The position numbers were made by a program, and so were the translations under genes. Below the pieces are notes generated by a model, which saw only the letters and a list, made by a program, of their open reading frames with translations, did no database searches and had not been told where the DNA came from. Positions 56,743-63,903 of a stretch of DNA of 64,000 bases are shown piece after piece. Position 1 is the first letter of the stretch; the number at the start of each line of letters is the position of its first letter. The DNA is taken from the NCBI RefSeq assembly GCF_040760005.1, contig NZ_CP099760.1:2041501-2105500 (forward strand), read 5' to 3'. This DNA comes from Pseudomonas sp. stari2. Its GTDB lineage: Bacteria > Pseudomonadota > Gammaproteobacteria > Pseudomonadales > Pseudomonadaceae.

Positions 56743-56793
56743 GGGGCCGTCCCCAGATTGAAAACTCGATTGAGCCGCAGGGTCGTCCCTGCG
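56743..56793 (-). ncRNA. Guanidine-II (mini-ykkC) riboswitch
   Basis: On the minus strand the two hairpins are CGCAGGG-ACGA-CCCTGCG (56793-56776) and GGGG-ACGG-CCCC (56754-56743), 21 bp apart. ACGR loops on short GC stems are the defining trait of this class. The second hairpin ends 9 bp before GGAGGT (56733-56728), the ribosome-binding site of gdx. Guanidinium binding should stabilise both stems and free that site. Confidence 0.9.
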
Positions 56794-56842
56794 TGGCGCA
56801 CATAGTACCTAAAAATGTGCGCCGGGGATCAATGGGGATGAG

Positions 56843-57808
56843 TCAGTCGGCGGCCTGCTGAGCAAGAGCCTCACGATCTTCCTTTTCACTCATGCGGCGG
56901 AAGTACGTCGAAAGCAGCGCCCCGGAAATGTTGTGCCACACACTGAACAACGCGCTCGGCACCGCCGCCAGCGGCGAGAAGTGCGCACTGGCCAGCGCGG
57001 CACCCAACCCCGAGTTCTGCATGCCGACTTCCAGCGCCAAAGACTTGCGCTGAGGCAGCGGCAGGCCGAACAGGCGCCCGGTGAAGTAACCCAGCAGATA
57101 ACCGAAGCTGTTGTGCAGCATCACAACCGCCATGATCAGCAGGCCGGATTCGGCGATTTTCGCCTGACTGGCGGCCACCACGGCGGCGACGATGATCACG
57201 ATGCTGACCACCGACACCAGAGGCAACACTTCCACTGCGTGGCGAACCTTGTCCCCCAGCACACGTTGCGCCACCACGCCGAGGACGATCGGCAGCAGCA
57301 CCACTTGCAGGATCGACCAGAACAGTTCCATGAACGAAACCGGTAACCACGCCGAGGCCAGCAGCCAGATCAACGCCGGCGTCAGCAGTGGGGCGAGGAG
57401 GGTGGTGACGGCGGCGATGGCCACCGACAGCGCCAGGTCGCCACGGGCCAGCCAGGTCATGACGTTCGATGAGGTGCCGCTCGGGCAGCAGCCGACCAGA
57501 ATCACCCCGACGGCAATTTCCGGCGGCAGATGAAAGATCTGGCACAGCAACCACGCCATCCCCGGCATGATCACGAAATGCGCGACCACGCCCAGGGCCA
57601 CGCGCCACGGATGGCGGGCGACGGCGGCGAAGTCGTCGAGTTTGAGTGTCAGGCCCATGCCGAACATCACCAGCCCGAGCAGCGGTACGATTGCGCCTTT
57701 GAGGCCGAGGAACCAGGCGGGTTGCAGGAACGCGACCACGGCGAAAATCAGAACCCAGTAAGCGAAGGTGTTGCCGACAAAACGACTCAGTGCAGCCAGT
57801 GCGCGCAT
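56843..57808 (-). CDS. Bile acid:sodium symporter family protein
   Basis: A 321-residue BASS transporter with about ten helices. From ATG 57808 (MRALAALSRFVGNTFAYWVL) it has GVILVGCCPSGTSSNVMTWLARGDLAL (about 94-120), the conserved crossing-helix motif. Members move bile acids, pantoate, pyruvate or methionine-derived acids with Na+; this substrate is unknown. A GTG at 57838 is in frame but falls in the rdgC terminator. It is transcribed away from rdgC's own terminator. Confidence 0.9.
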   Translation of the reverse strand: MRALAALSRFVGNTFAYWVLIFAVVAFLQPAWFLGLKGAIVPLLGLVMFGMGLTLKLDDFAAVARHPWRVALGVVAHFVIMPGMAWLLCQIFHLPPEIAVGVILVGCCPSGTSSNVMTWLARGDLALSVAIAAVTTLLAPLLTPALIWLLASAWLPVSFMELFWSILQVVLLPIVLGVVAQRVLGDKVRHAVEVLPLVSVVSIVIIVAAVVAASQAKIAESGLLIMAVVMLHNSFGYLLGYFTGRLFGLPLPQRKSLALEVGMQNSGLGAALASAHFSPLAAVPSALFSVWHNISGALLSTYFRRMSEKEDREALAQQAAD

Positions 57809-57829
57809 GGCCTGTTCCTTATTATGTGA

Positions 57830-57854
57830 AAACGCCACCGAAGCGGTGGCGTTT
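57830..57854 (-). terminator. Terminator of rdgC
   Basis: AAACGCCACCG-AAG-CGGTGGCGTTT, perfect 11-bp arms, 28 bp after the rdgC stop on the minus strand. Confidence 0.75.
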
Positions 57855-57882
57855 GAAGATAACTCAAAGACTGCGCAGAGGC

Positions 57883-58803
57883 TTAGATCCCCTGCGGCGT
57901 CTCTTCACCGCCCAGTGCTTCAACCAGCGCCGGCAGGAAGTCGCCGAACGTCAGCATCATCAGGGTGAAGCTGGCGTCCAGTTGGCCGAGGGCTTCGTCG
58001 CCGCCGTCCTGTTCTGCCTGATCCTGCAACAGATCTTCGAACTTCAGGCGCTTGACGGTCATTTTGTCGTCGAGCATGAAGGACAGCTTGTCCTGCCAGG
58101 CCAGCGACAGTTGAGTCACCACTTTGCCCGTGCTCAGGTGCAGCTGGATTTCTTCGCTGGTCAGGTCCTGACGCTTGCAGCGGACGATACCGCCATCTTC
58201 ATGGGTGTCGCGCAGTTCGCACTCGTCCAGGACGAAGAAGTCCGCGGCGGCTTGCTGGGTGGTGACCCATTCGGTCATCACTGCGGTCGGCGCGGTCTTC
58301 ACGGTCAGCGGACGAACCGGCAGGGTACCGATCACTTCACGCAGGGTGGAAAGCAGGTCTTCGGCGCGTTTCGGGCTGGCCGAGTTGACCAGGATCAGGC
58401 CCTGTTTCGGCGCGATGGCGGCGAAAGTCGACGAGCGGCGGATGAAGGCGCGCGGCAGGAAGGCCTGGATGATTTCATCCTTGATCTGGTCACGTTCCTT
58501 CTTATAGACCTTGCGCATTTGCTCGGCTTCGATCTCTTCGACCTTTTCCTTGACCGCATCGCGCACGACGCTGCCCGGCAGAATGCGTTCTTCTTTGCGG
58601 GCGGAGATCAGCAGGAAATCACCGCTGACGTGCACCAGTGGTGCATCTTCGCCTTTGCCGAACGGCGCGACGAAACCGTAGGTGGTCAACTCCTGGCTTG
58701 CACATGGACGCGCCAGTTTGGTGGCCAGTGCAGTTTCCAGCGCCTCGGCATCGACAGGCAGGTCTTGGGTCAGGCGATAGATAAGCAGGTTCTTGAACCA
58801 CAT
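57883..58803 (-). CDS. rdgC: Recombination-associated protein RdgC
   Basis: RdgC is a ring-shaped DNA-binding dimer that inhibits RecA-promoted exchange. From ATG 58803 it has 306 residues, beginning [20 protein letters not shown], the family start. Conserved parts are [25 protein letters not shown] (about 79), [22 protein letters not shown] and [29 protein letters not shown] near the C-terminus. The frame opens at 58827, but GGAGAG lies upstream of the chosen ATG. It is divergent from the tRNA block. Confidence 0.95.
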   Translation of the reverse strand: MWFKNLLIYRLTQDLPVDAEALETALATKLARPCASQELTTYGFVAPFGKGEDAPLVHVSGDFLLISARKEERILPGSVVRDAVKEKVEEIEAEQMRKVYKKERDQIKDEIIQAFLPRAFIRRSSTFAAIAPKQGLILVNSASPKRAEDLLSTLREVIGTLPVRPLTVKTAPTAVMTEWVTTQQAAADFFVLDECELRDTHEDGGIVRCKRQDLTSEEIQLHLSTGKVVTQLSLAWQDKLSFMLDDKMTVKRLKFEDLLQDQAEQDGGDEALGQLDASFTLMMLTFGDFLPALVEALGGEETPQGI

Positions 58804-58913
58804 GGGGTGAGTCTCTCCTTTATACAAAGGGGGGCATTATTGTCTTCGCCGCCCCATAGGCCAACCCTTCTCTAAGCCTTTGGAAGGCCTGAGAAAATTA
58901 TTTAAAAAAGTGC

Positions 58914-58942
58914 TTGCCAGAGGTTTGGTCGCTCCGTAGAAT
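58914..58942 (+). promoter_or_regulatory. Promoter of the first tRNA pair
   Basis: TTGCCA (58914-58919) and TAGAAT (58937-58942) are 17 bp apart, and a GCGCGCC tract follows the -10 box, as in stringently controlled stable-RNA promoters. Confidence 0.7.
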
Positions 58943-58962
58943 GCGCGCCACACCGAAGCGAA

Positions 58963-59038
58963 GGGTGATTAGCTCAGCTGGGAGAGCGTCTGCCTTACAA
59001 GCAGAATGTCGGCGGTTCGATCCCGTCATCACCCACCA
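58963..59038 (+). tRNA. tRNA-Val (anticodon TAC)
   Basis: A 76-nt cloverleaf: acceptor GGGTGAT / ATCACCC, D arm with AGCTCAGCTGGGAGAGC, anticodon loop CTTACAA (TAC, Val), T arm GGCGGTTCGATCCCGTC, encoded CCA. It is identical to the copy at 59325-59400. Confidence 0.97.
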
Positions 59039-59057
59039 TTCGTTTCAAGTGTTTAGC

Positions 59058-59134
59058 GCAGCGGTAGTTCAGTCGGTTAGAATACCGGCCTGTCACGCCG
59101 GGGGTCGCGGGTTCGAGTCCCGTCCGCTGCGCCA
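59058..59134 (+). tRNA. tRNA-Asp (anticodon GTC)
   Basis: A 77-nt cloverleaf: acceptor GCAGCGG / CCGCTGC, anticodon GTC in CTGTCAC, T arm GCGGGTTCGAGTCCCGTC, encoded CCA. It lies 19 bp after tRNA-Val, in the same transcript, and is identical to the copy at 59420-59496. Confidence 0.97.
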
Positions 59135-59174
59135 TATTCGGTAACCTGGAACACTGAACGCCAGGTCACCACGG

Positions 59175-59200
59175 AAAAACCCGCCAAGGCGGGTTTTTTT
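59175..59200 (+). terminator. Terminator of the first tRNA pair
   Basis: AAAAACCCGCC-AA-GGCGGGTTTTTTT, 40 bp after tRNA-Asp. Confidence 0.88.
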
Positions 59201-59274
59201 CTGCCTCGAGTTGTACATGCGGAATGTGTCGTTTCACCGGTTTTCGGATTTATTTGAAAAAAACTTCAATTAAA

Positions 59275-59304
59275 TCAACACTTTACGAAAACTTGTGGCA
59301 TAAT
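59275..59304 (+). promoter_or_regulatory. Promoter of the second tRNA pair
   Basis: CATAAT (59299-59304) with TCAACA (59275-59280) 18 bp before it. The -10 box is good and the -35 weak. The sequence differs from that of the first pair, so the two units are independently transcribed. Confidence 0.5.
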
Positions 59305-59324
59305 GCGTCCCGTAACGAAGCGAA

Positions 59325-59400
59325 GGGTGATTAGCTCAGCTGGGAGAGCGTCTGCCTTACAAGCAGAATGTCGGCGGTTCGATCCCGTCATCACCCACCA
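59325..59400 (+). tRNA. tRNA-Val (anticodon TAC), second copy
   Basis: Identical in sequence to 58963-59038, shifted by 362 bp, with the same 9 bp before it (CGAAGCGAA). Confidence 0.97.
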
Positions 59401-59419
59401 TTCGTTTCAAGCGTTTCGC

Positions 59420-59496
59420 GCAGCGGTAGTTCAGTCGGTTAGAATACCGGCCTGTCACGCCGGGGGTCGCGGGTTCGAGTCCCGTCCGCTGCGCCA
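59420..59496 (+). tRNA. tRNA-Asp (anticodon GTC), second copy
   Basis: Identical in sequence to 59058-59134, shifted by 362 bp. The 19-bp spacer to tRNA-Val differs at two positions from that of the first pair. The 38 bp after it match the first copy exactly. Confidence 0.97.
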
Positions 59497-59536
59497 TATT
59501 CGGTAACCTGGAACACTGAACGCCAGGTCACCACAG

Positions 59537-59561
59537 AAAGCCCGCCTAGTGCGGGCTTTTT
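59537..59561 (+). terminator. Terminator of the second tRNA pair
   Basis: AAAGCCCGC-CTAGT-GCGGGCTTTTT, 40 bp after the second tRNA-Asp. Confidence 0.85.
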
Positions 59562-59598
59562 GCTGTCTGGCGATTGGCGTTTGGCTCGTCCGGGCATG

Positions 59599-59627
59599 AA
59601 AAAAGCGACCTGCGGGTCGCTTTTTTT
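59599..59627. terminator. Terminator, end of the catalase-like/cytochrome operon
   Basis: AAAAAAGCGACC-TGC-GGGTCGCTTTTTTT, 14 bp past the catalase-like stop and suited to both strands. Confidence 0.85.
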
Positions 59628-59641
59628 GTTTCTGCGGTTTG

Positions 59642-60808
59642 TTACTGGCTGGCGTTGCGGCTGTGCCGGTAGTCGCTCACCGCTTCATACACTGCTTTGC
59701 GCAGGCGATTGATCCCGCCAATCGGGCGGTGGGCCTCGATGCCGAACCACGGATTGAACGACAGGTCGTCGCATTGCAGATTTAGCGCCGGGGTGTCGAA
59801 GTCCTGCGGGGGCAGGGTGATTTTGGCTACGGTCTGAAATGGACTGTCCTGTTCGCGCCATTCGATGCTGGTGTCTTCGATCGGCATGTATTTGTTCGCG
59901 TCCTGGCGTTGTATCTGCAACACAAAACACGCGGGTACCCGGTCCGTGGACAGTTGCTGATTCAGCGCATTGCGCAAGAAATTCGGCAGATCCTGATTTT
60001 GCTTCGGCAGCGTGTACGCCGGGCAGTTGTCCGGATCCGGCATCACCCGAAACTTCGCATTGGCCTCACCAAATTTGTAGGTCGAAACCGAAAAGTAGGT
60101 CGTACGTGTCGGACTCTCCGGCGGTGGCGACAGAGTTGCCAGTGCAATGAACAGATGCCTGATCTGCCAGCCACGCGGGTCCCAGCCCGGAAAGAAAGCC
60201 ATGACCTTCTTGCCCTCAGCCTGCGCCGCCACATTCTGACGATATTCAGCGACATCGCTGACGAAGAAATTCGGATGGCTGAACATCACGAAATCCTGTT
60301 CGTGCAGTCCCTGACGGTCACCCAGCAACTGTTTGCCCGGTACACCGTGCAATTTGATTGCCATGCCACGGGCATCACGGATGCTGTCGAACTGCGGATA
60401 GGCGTTGCCGTTGGACAGGCGCATCGTCGCTTTCCACAGCCTGCCCGGTTCGCTGAAAACGCCCTGGCGCAATTCCTGAGCCAGATCCGGCAATACCTGC
60501 ACGTCGGCCTTCACGCAGCCATGGGCCTTGGCATGGGCATCGCGCAGGTAGCGGGTGCTTTCGCGGTGCTGATCGACGATACGCACGGCGGTCTGGATCA
60601 CGTCCTGTGTCATGGCGGCTTCGCCGTCCGGAATCTGCTCCAGCGCCGACACCGGGCCACGGTGCTGCCAGGCGAACCACGCGGTCGTCAGGGCCCAGCT
60701 GACCAGGCCGATCACCAGCAGAATCAGCAGGGTTTTGCCCAGTAACCGTCCCAGCCAAAGCCAGAAACGCGCCAGCATCGAAGGTCTTTTGAAAGAATTG
60801 AAGATCAT
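59642..60808 (-). CDS. Membrane-anchored catalase-like haem protein
   Basis: A 388-residue protein from ATG 60808 with an N-terminal helix (about 17-48, LLGKTLLILLVIGLVSWALT). The rest resembles the catalase fold: DAHAKAHGCVKADVQV (the distal-His region), IRDARGMAIKLHGVPG, DFVMFSHPNFFVSDVAEY, and FNPWFGIEAHRPIGGINRLR at the C-terminus. The classical haem-ligand Tyr motif is altered. It is a catalase-like haem-binding protein of the minimal (y4iL/SrpA-type) branch, and may be a peroxidase rather than a catalase. It starts within the stop of the cytochrome gene (4-bp overlap). Confidence 0.87.
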   Translation of the reverse strand: MIFNSFKRPSMLARFWLWLGRLLGKTLLILLVIGLVSWALTTAWFAWQHRGPVSALEQIPDGEAAMTQDVIQTAVRIVDQHRESTRYLRDAHAKAHGCVKADVQVLPDLAQELRQGVFSEPGRLWKATMRLSNGNAYPQFDSIRDARGMAIKLHGVPGKQLLGDRQGLHEQDFVMFSHPNFFVSDVAEYRQNVAAQAEGKKVMAFFPGWDPRGWQIRHLFIALATLSPPPESPTRTTYFSVSTYKFGEANAKFRVMPDPDNCPAYTLPKQNQDLPNFLRNALNQQLSTDRVPACFVLQIQRQDANKYMPIEDTSIEWREQDSPFQTVAKITLPPQDFDTPALNLQCDDLSFNPWFGIEAHRPIGGINRLRKAVYEAVSDYRHSRNASQ

Positions 60809-62622
60809 GGCAGTTGCGCCTCCAGCGGGCCGCCCAGCACTTTCAGGTATTCGAGCAGCGCCCAACGTTCTTCAGGCTGCAGCAGTCGGCCGATGACGCC
60901 ATTGCCGCGCTCGCCGGCGCGGAATTCGTGGCCGCTGTTGTGGTTGCCGGTGATGCGGGTGTCGAACAGGAAACCGTTGGTGAAGGCTTCGGTGCGGTAG
61001 CCCAGATGGCGCGGGTCGTATTCGAAGGTGCCTTTATAGAAGGTGGTGGCGCGCTCGTCCTGAGGCGACAGCAACTGATAAAGGCTCGGCACCGAGCCGT
61101 TGTGCAGGAACGGGGCCGTGGCCCATACGCCGGCAAGCGGACGCGCCTTGTAGGCGACTTTTTCGCGAACGCCGATCGGCAGACCGAAGCCATCGAGCTG
61201 TGGTTTTTCGGCGGCGGTGACGCCCGCTTCACGGTATGCACGGTTTTCCACGAAGGCGGTGACGTAAGCCAGTCCCTTGGCCACTGACAGTTGGCTGAGA
61301 TCCAGCGGCTCCTTGGGTGTGGGATGCAACTTAACGTCCATTTGTTCAAGCTCTGCCGGGTTCCATTGCAGCGCTGTCAGGTCGAAGCGGTGATTGGCAA
61401 TGTTGTTGGCAGCATTCGGGTCGGTGCCGATGACGTCCACCGGGAGCATGTGCAGGTGCTGCACCCAGCGCTCGCTTTCCTGGGTCTGGCGCGGTACGTG
61501 GCATCCGGCGCAATTCTCGGCGAACAGGGCTCGCCCCTTGGCTGCCAAGGGTTTGTCGACCACGCCCAGGACTTCTTCAGGCCATGCCGGCGGTCGCAGT
61601 TTTTGCAGGGTTTCTTCGATCTTGTGCAGATCACGTACGCGTACGCTGGAGGCATAGCGGTCATCACCCTGCAACGGCTGGCCGTTGGCGTCGAAGAAGT
61701 TCAGGGTGGCGCCGACACCCAGCGCCTCGCCGATATTGCGTGCCATCGGTTGCTGCGCCGAACCGTTCCACTGTACCCAGTCGAAGGTCCACATATCCCA
61801 CAGCTGCGGGTAATCCACCGGGGCGTTGGCCACGCGGTAGTTGCTCGCGGAGATCGCATCGCCGAAGGTCGCGTTGGCGATACGCCCGAACGCATCGGTG
61901 CGGCCGGGACCTTCTTCGGTGGGGTAGAGGCCGCGATGGGTGTCGTTCCACGCCACTTTGATAAAGGTGTTCAACGAGTCTTTGAAGTCTTTGCGCAGTT
62001 GGTCGTGGCGCGCGTCGTAATCCTCGCCGAGAACTGTGCGGGCAAACCGTTCGAATTTCCAAGGGTTGTAGTAAGTGGAGGTGAGACTGGCGACCAATGC
62101 CTGTCCGAAACTGCCGCCGCGCAATGTAGGAACGCTGGAAGGCAACACATGCTGAGCCGAGCCACCGTCGATGCGTACTGCCTGGCCATTGAAGTGCAGT
62201 TCACCGGTGTGGCAGGCCGCGCAAGTGATGTCGAGATATTGCTCGGCGCTGCCGGGATTCTGGTGCCGGGCGAAACCCACCGGCAGATTGCCCGGGTTGT
62301 CCGGCGTGGCTTTCTGCTGCGGATCGATCAGAAAGCCGAAGCGCGCGAGGTATTCCGGGGAGGCAAAGCGTTGCTGCGAGAATGGCAGTTCCAGCGCCTG
62401 AAACCATTCGTAACGCAGGCCTTTGACCTGCGTCCCCTGCGGGGTGAAGTAGTAGGTCTGGCGCTCTTGCTCAGTCCATTGGTTCAGGTAATGCACCTGT
62501 TTTGCGGGCGCGGGGAAGGGCAATCTGGGATTGGCGACATAGTAAAGAACCACTGCCAGAACCAGCCCCAGCAGCACCACGATCAGCGTCAACACACGGT
62601 ATAAGAGGCGCAAGATAAACAT
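60805..62622 (-). CDS. Membrane-anchored dihaem cytochrome c (RoxA / CcpA-like)
   Basis: A 605-residue protein with an N-terminal helix (about 5-30) and two c-type haem sites, CAACH (about 134-138) and CAGCH (about 371-375). The fold looks like the bacterial dihaem cytochrome c peroxidase superfamily, more exactly the RoxA-like branch (rubber oxygenase relatives), with FLHNGSVPSLYQLL near the C-terminus typical of that group. It should face the periplasm. It is cotranscribed with the catalase-like gene. The substrate is unknown. Confidence 0.87.
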   Translation of the reverse strand: MFILRLLYRVLTLIVVLLGLVLAVVLYYVANPRLPFPAPAKQVHYLNQWTEQERQTYYFTPQGTQVKGLRYEWFQALELPFSQQRFASPEYLARFGFLIDPQQKATPDNPGNLPVGFARHQNPGSAEQYLDITCAACHTGELHFNGQAVRIDGGSAQHVLPSSVPTLRGGSFGQALVASLTSTYYNPWKFERFARTVLGEDYDARHDQLRKDFKDSLNTFIKVAWNDTHRGLYPTEEGPGRTDAFGRIANATFGDAISASNYRVANAPVDYPQLWDMWTFDWVQWNGSAQQPMARNIGEALGVGATLNFFDANGQPLQGDDRYASSVRVRDLHKIEETLQKLRPPAWPEEVLGVVDKPLAAKGRALFAENCAGCHVPRQTQESERWVQHLHMLPVDVIGTDPNAANNIANHRFDLTALQWNPAELEQMDVKLHPTPKEPLDLSQLSVAKGLAYVTAFVENRAYREAGVTAAEKPQLDGFGLPIGVREKVAYKARPLAGVWATAPFLHNGSVPSLYQLLSPQDERATTFYKGTFEYDPRHLGYRTEAFTNGFLFDTRITGNHNSGHEFRAGERGNGVIGRLLQPEERWALLEYLKVLGGPLEAQLP

Positions 62623-62883
62623 CCTTGTCGAGTTGTTGCGCTGTTATGCCTGAGCCAAGCCGTGTGCGGCAAGTGGCCATTACGCCAAGTGTTGTGGGAA
62701 GCGGCATCAATCGCTGTCGGCGAAAGATGACAGAAGCTTCATCGTGCCTTTCGCCAAATGCTTTTTAATCCCTGAACTTATCGGAAGATTCCTGCTCTCA
62801 TGCCGGTAGCCATTGGTCGTGGCGGCCTGATAAGCTCGCGGCTTTACTCGATTGCCCTTTCGGCGCATGAACAAGGAAATAGC
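62623..62883. promoter_or_regulatory. Divergent spacer, dihaem cytochrome / FKBP genes
   Basis: This 261-bp gap has no gene I can support. It must contain the promoters of both divergent units; none could be placed with confidence. Confidence 0.4.
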
Positions 62884-63603
62884 ATGAAACAGCATCGGTT
62901 GGCGGCGGCGGTTGCCCTGGTTAGCCTGGTCCTCGCGGGTTGTGATTCGCAGACCAGCGTAGAGCTGAAAACCCCGGCGCAAAAAGCTTCCTACGGTATC
63001 GGCCTGAACATGGGCAAGAGCCTTGCTCAGGAAGGCATGGATGATCTGGACTCCAAAGCGGTAGCCCAGGGCATCGAAGATGCCGTCGGCAAGAAAGAAC
63101 AGAAGCTGAAAGATGAAGAACTGGTCGAAGCTTTCGCCGCGCTTCAGAAGCGTGCCGAAGAGCGTATGGCCAAAATGAGCGAAGAGTCGGCAACTGCCGG
63201 CAAGAAATTCCTCGAAGAAAACGGCAAGAAACCAGGCGTGACCACCACCGCGTCCGGTCTGCAGTACGAAGTGGTCAAGAAAGCCGACGGCCCACAGCCT
63301 AAACCTACCGACGTAGTGACCGTTCACTATACTGGCAAGCTGACCAACGGCACCGTATTCGACAGCTCCGTCGAGCGCGGCAGCCCGATCGATCTGCCGG
63401 TCAGCGGTGTGATCCCGGGTTGGGTCGAAGGCCTGCAACTGATGCACGTTGGCGAGAAGTACAAGCTGTACATCCCTAGCGATCTGGCTTACGGCGCCCA
63501 ATCGCCAAGCCCGGCGATCCCGGCCAACTCGGTTCTGGTCTTCGACCTGGAACTGCTGGGCATCAAGGATCCAGCCAAAGAAGACGCTGCTGCTACCAAG
63601 TAA
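62884..63603 (+). CDS. FKBP-type peptidyl-prolyl isomerase lipoprotein
   Basis: A 239-residue lipoprotein with signal MKQHRLAAAVALVSLVLAGC (lipobox LAGC). A helical dimerisation domain (about 30-125, FKBP_N type) is followed by an FKBP domain (about 130-230) with VTVHYTGKLTNGTVFDSSVE, VIPGWVEGLQLM and IPSDLAYGAQ. It is Mip-like and should fold proteins in the periplasm. AAGGAAAT precedes the ATG at 62884; the frame opens upstream without a ribosome-binding site. Confidence 0.93.
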   Translation: MKQHRLAAAVALVSLVLAGCDSQTSVELKTPAQKASYGIGLNMGKSLAQEGMDDLDSKAVAQGIEDAVGKKEQKLKDEELVEAFAALQKRAEERMAKMSEESATAGKKFLEENGKKPGVTTTASGLQYEVVKKADGPQPKPTDVVTVHYTGKLTNGTVFDSSVERGSPIDLPVSGVIPGWVEGLQLMHVGEKYKLYIPSDLAYGAQSPSPAIPANSVLVFDLELLGIKDPAKEDAAATK

Positions 63604-63625
63604 CAGGCATCGGCACCGGCTTCAA

Positions 63626-63657
63626 CAACAACGCCTCGCCTATGCGGGGCGTTGTTG
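63626..63657 (+). terminator. Terminator after the FKBP gene
   Basis: CAACAACGCCTCGC-CTAT-GCGGGGCGTTGTTG, 14-bp arms with one wobble, 23 bp after the stop. The tail is poor in T. The rest of the 300-bp gap to the next gene shows the DnaA-box pair listed separately and an AT-rich stretch near 63757-63795. Confidence 0.65.
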
Positions 63658-63860
63658 CATCCGGGCCACGGCCAGCGTAAACAGACCGAACCGATACGCG
63701 TCATGACAGTCCTAGACCTTGAGGCCGCCCGCGCTAGACGTCCTGAGCCGCCAAGTCAATGAAATATTGGGGTTTTTTATGTGAGTAAAAAACGCCCGAT
63801 CTGAGCGCAGCCCTTATGAACCGGGGCTCTCAGCGTGGAAATGCAGCTCTGTTCACAAGG

Positions 63861-63883
63861 TTATCCACAATTTGTGTGGATAA
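63861..63883. promoter_or_regulatory. Inverted pair of perfect DnaA boxes
   Basis: TTATCCACA (63861-63869), 5-bp spacer ATTTG, TGTGGATAA (63875-63883); both boxes match the consensus exactly and the palindrome extends one base on each side. It lies 20 bp before the ATG of the YkvA-like gene and could block or activate it when DnaA binds. The architecture is the same as at 45341-45363. Confidence 0.7.
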
Positions 63884-63903
63884 CATTTCAACGGGAGAAA
63901 TAG

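Larger units (their letters stand above)
58954..59534 (+). repeat. Direct duplication of a 219-bp tRNA-Val/tRNA-Asp block
   Basis: 58954-59172 and 59316-59534 are nearly identical (two differences seen, both in the inter-tRNA spacer), a unit of 219 bp at a 362-bp offset. The intervening 143 bp are unlike. Terminators and promoters outside the unit are different for each copy. Confidence 0.9.

Noticed and set aside
59134..59324. Integrated element between the tRNA copies
   Set aside because: The 143-190 bp between the copies hold no integrase, no attachment-site repeat beyond the duplicated block itself and no foreign gene.
58963..59496. 67- and 76-codon frames across the tRNA genes
   Set aside because: They are translations of tRNA sequence; the cloverleaf structures are complete.
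63703..63762. 19-codon frame beginning MTVLDLEAAR after the FKBP gene
   Set aside because: Too short and with no ribosome-binding site or coupling to a neighbour.
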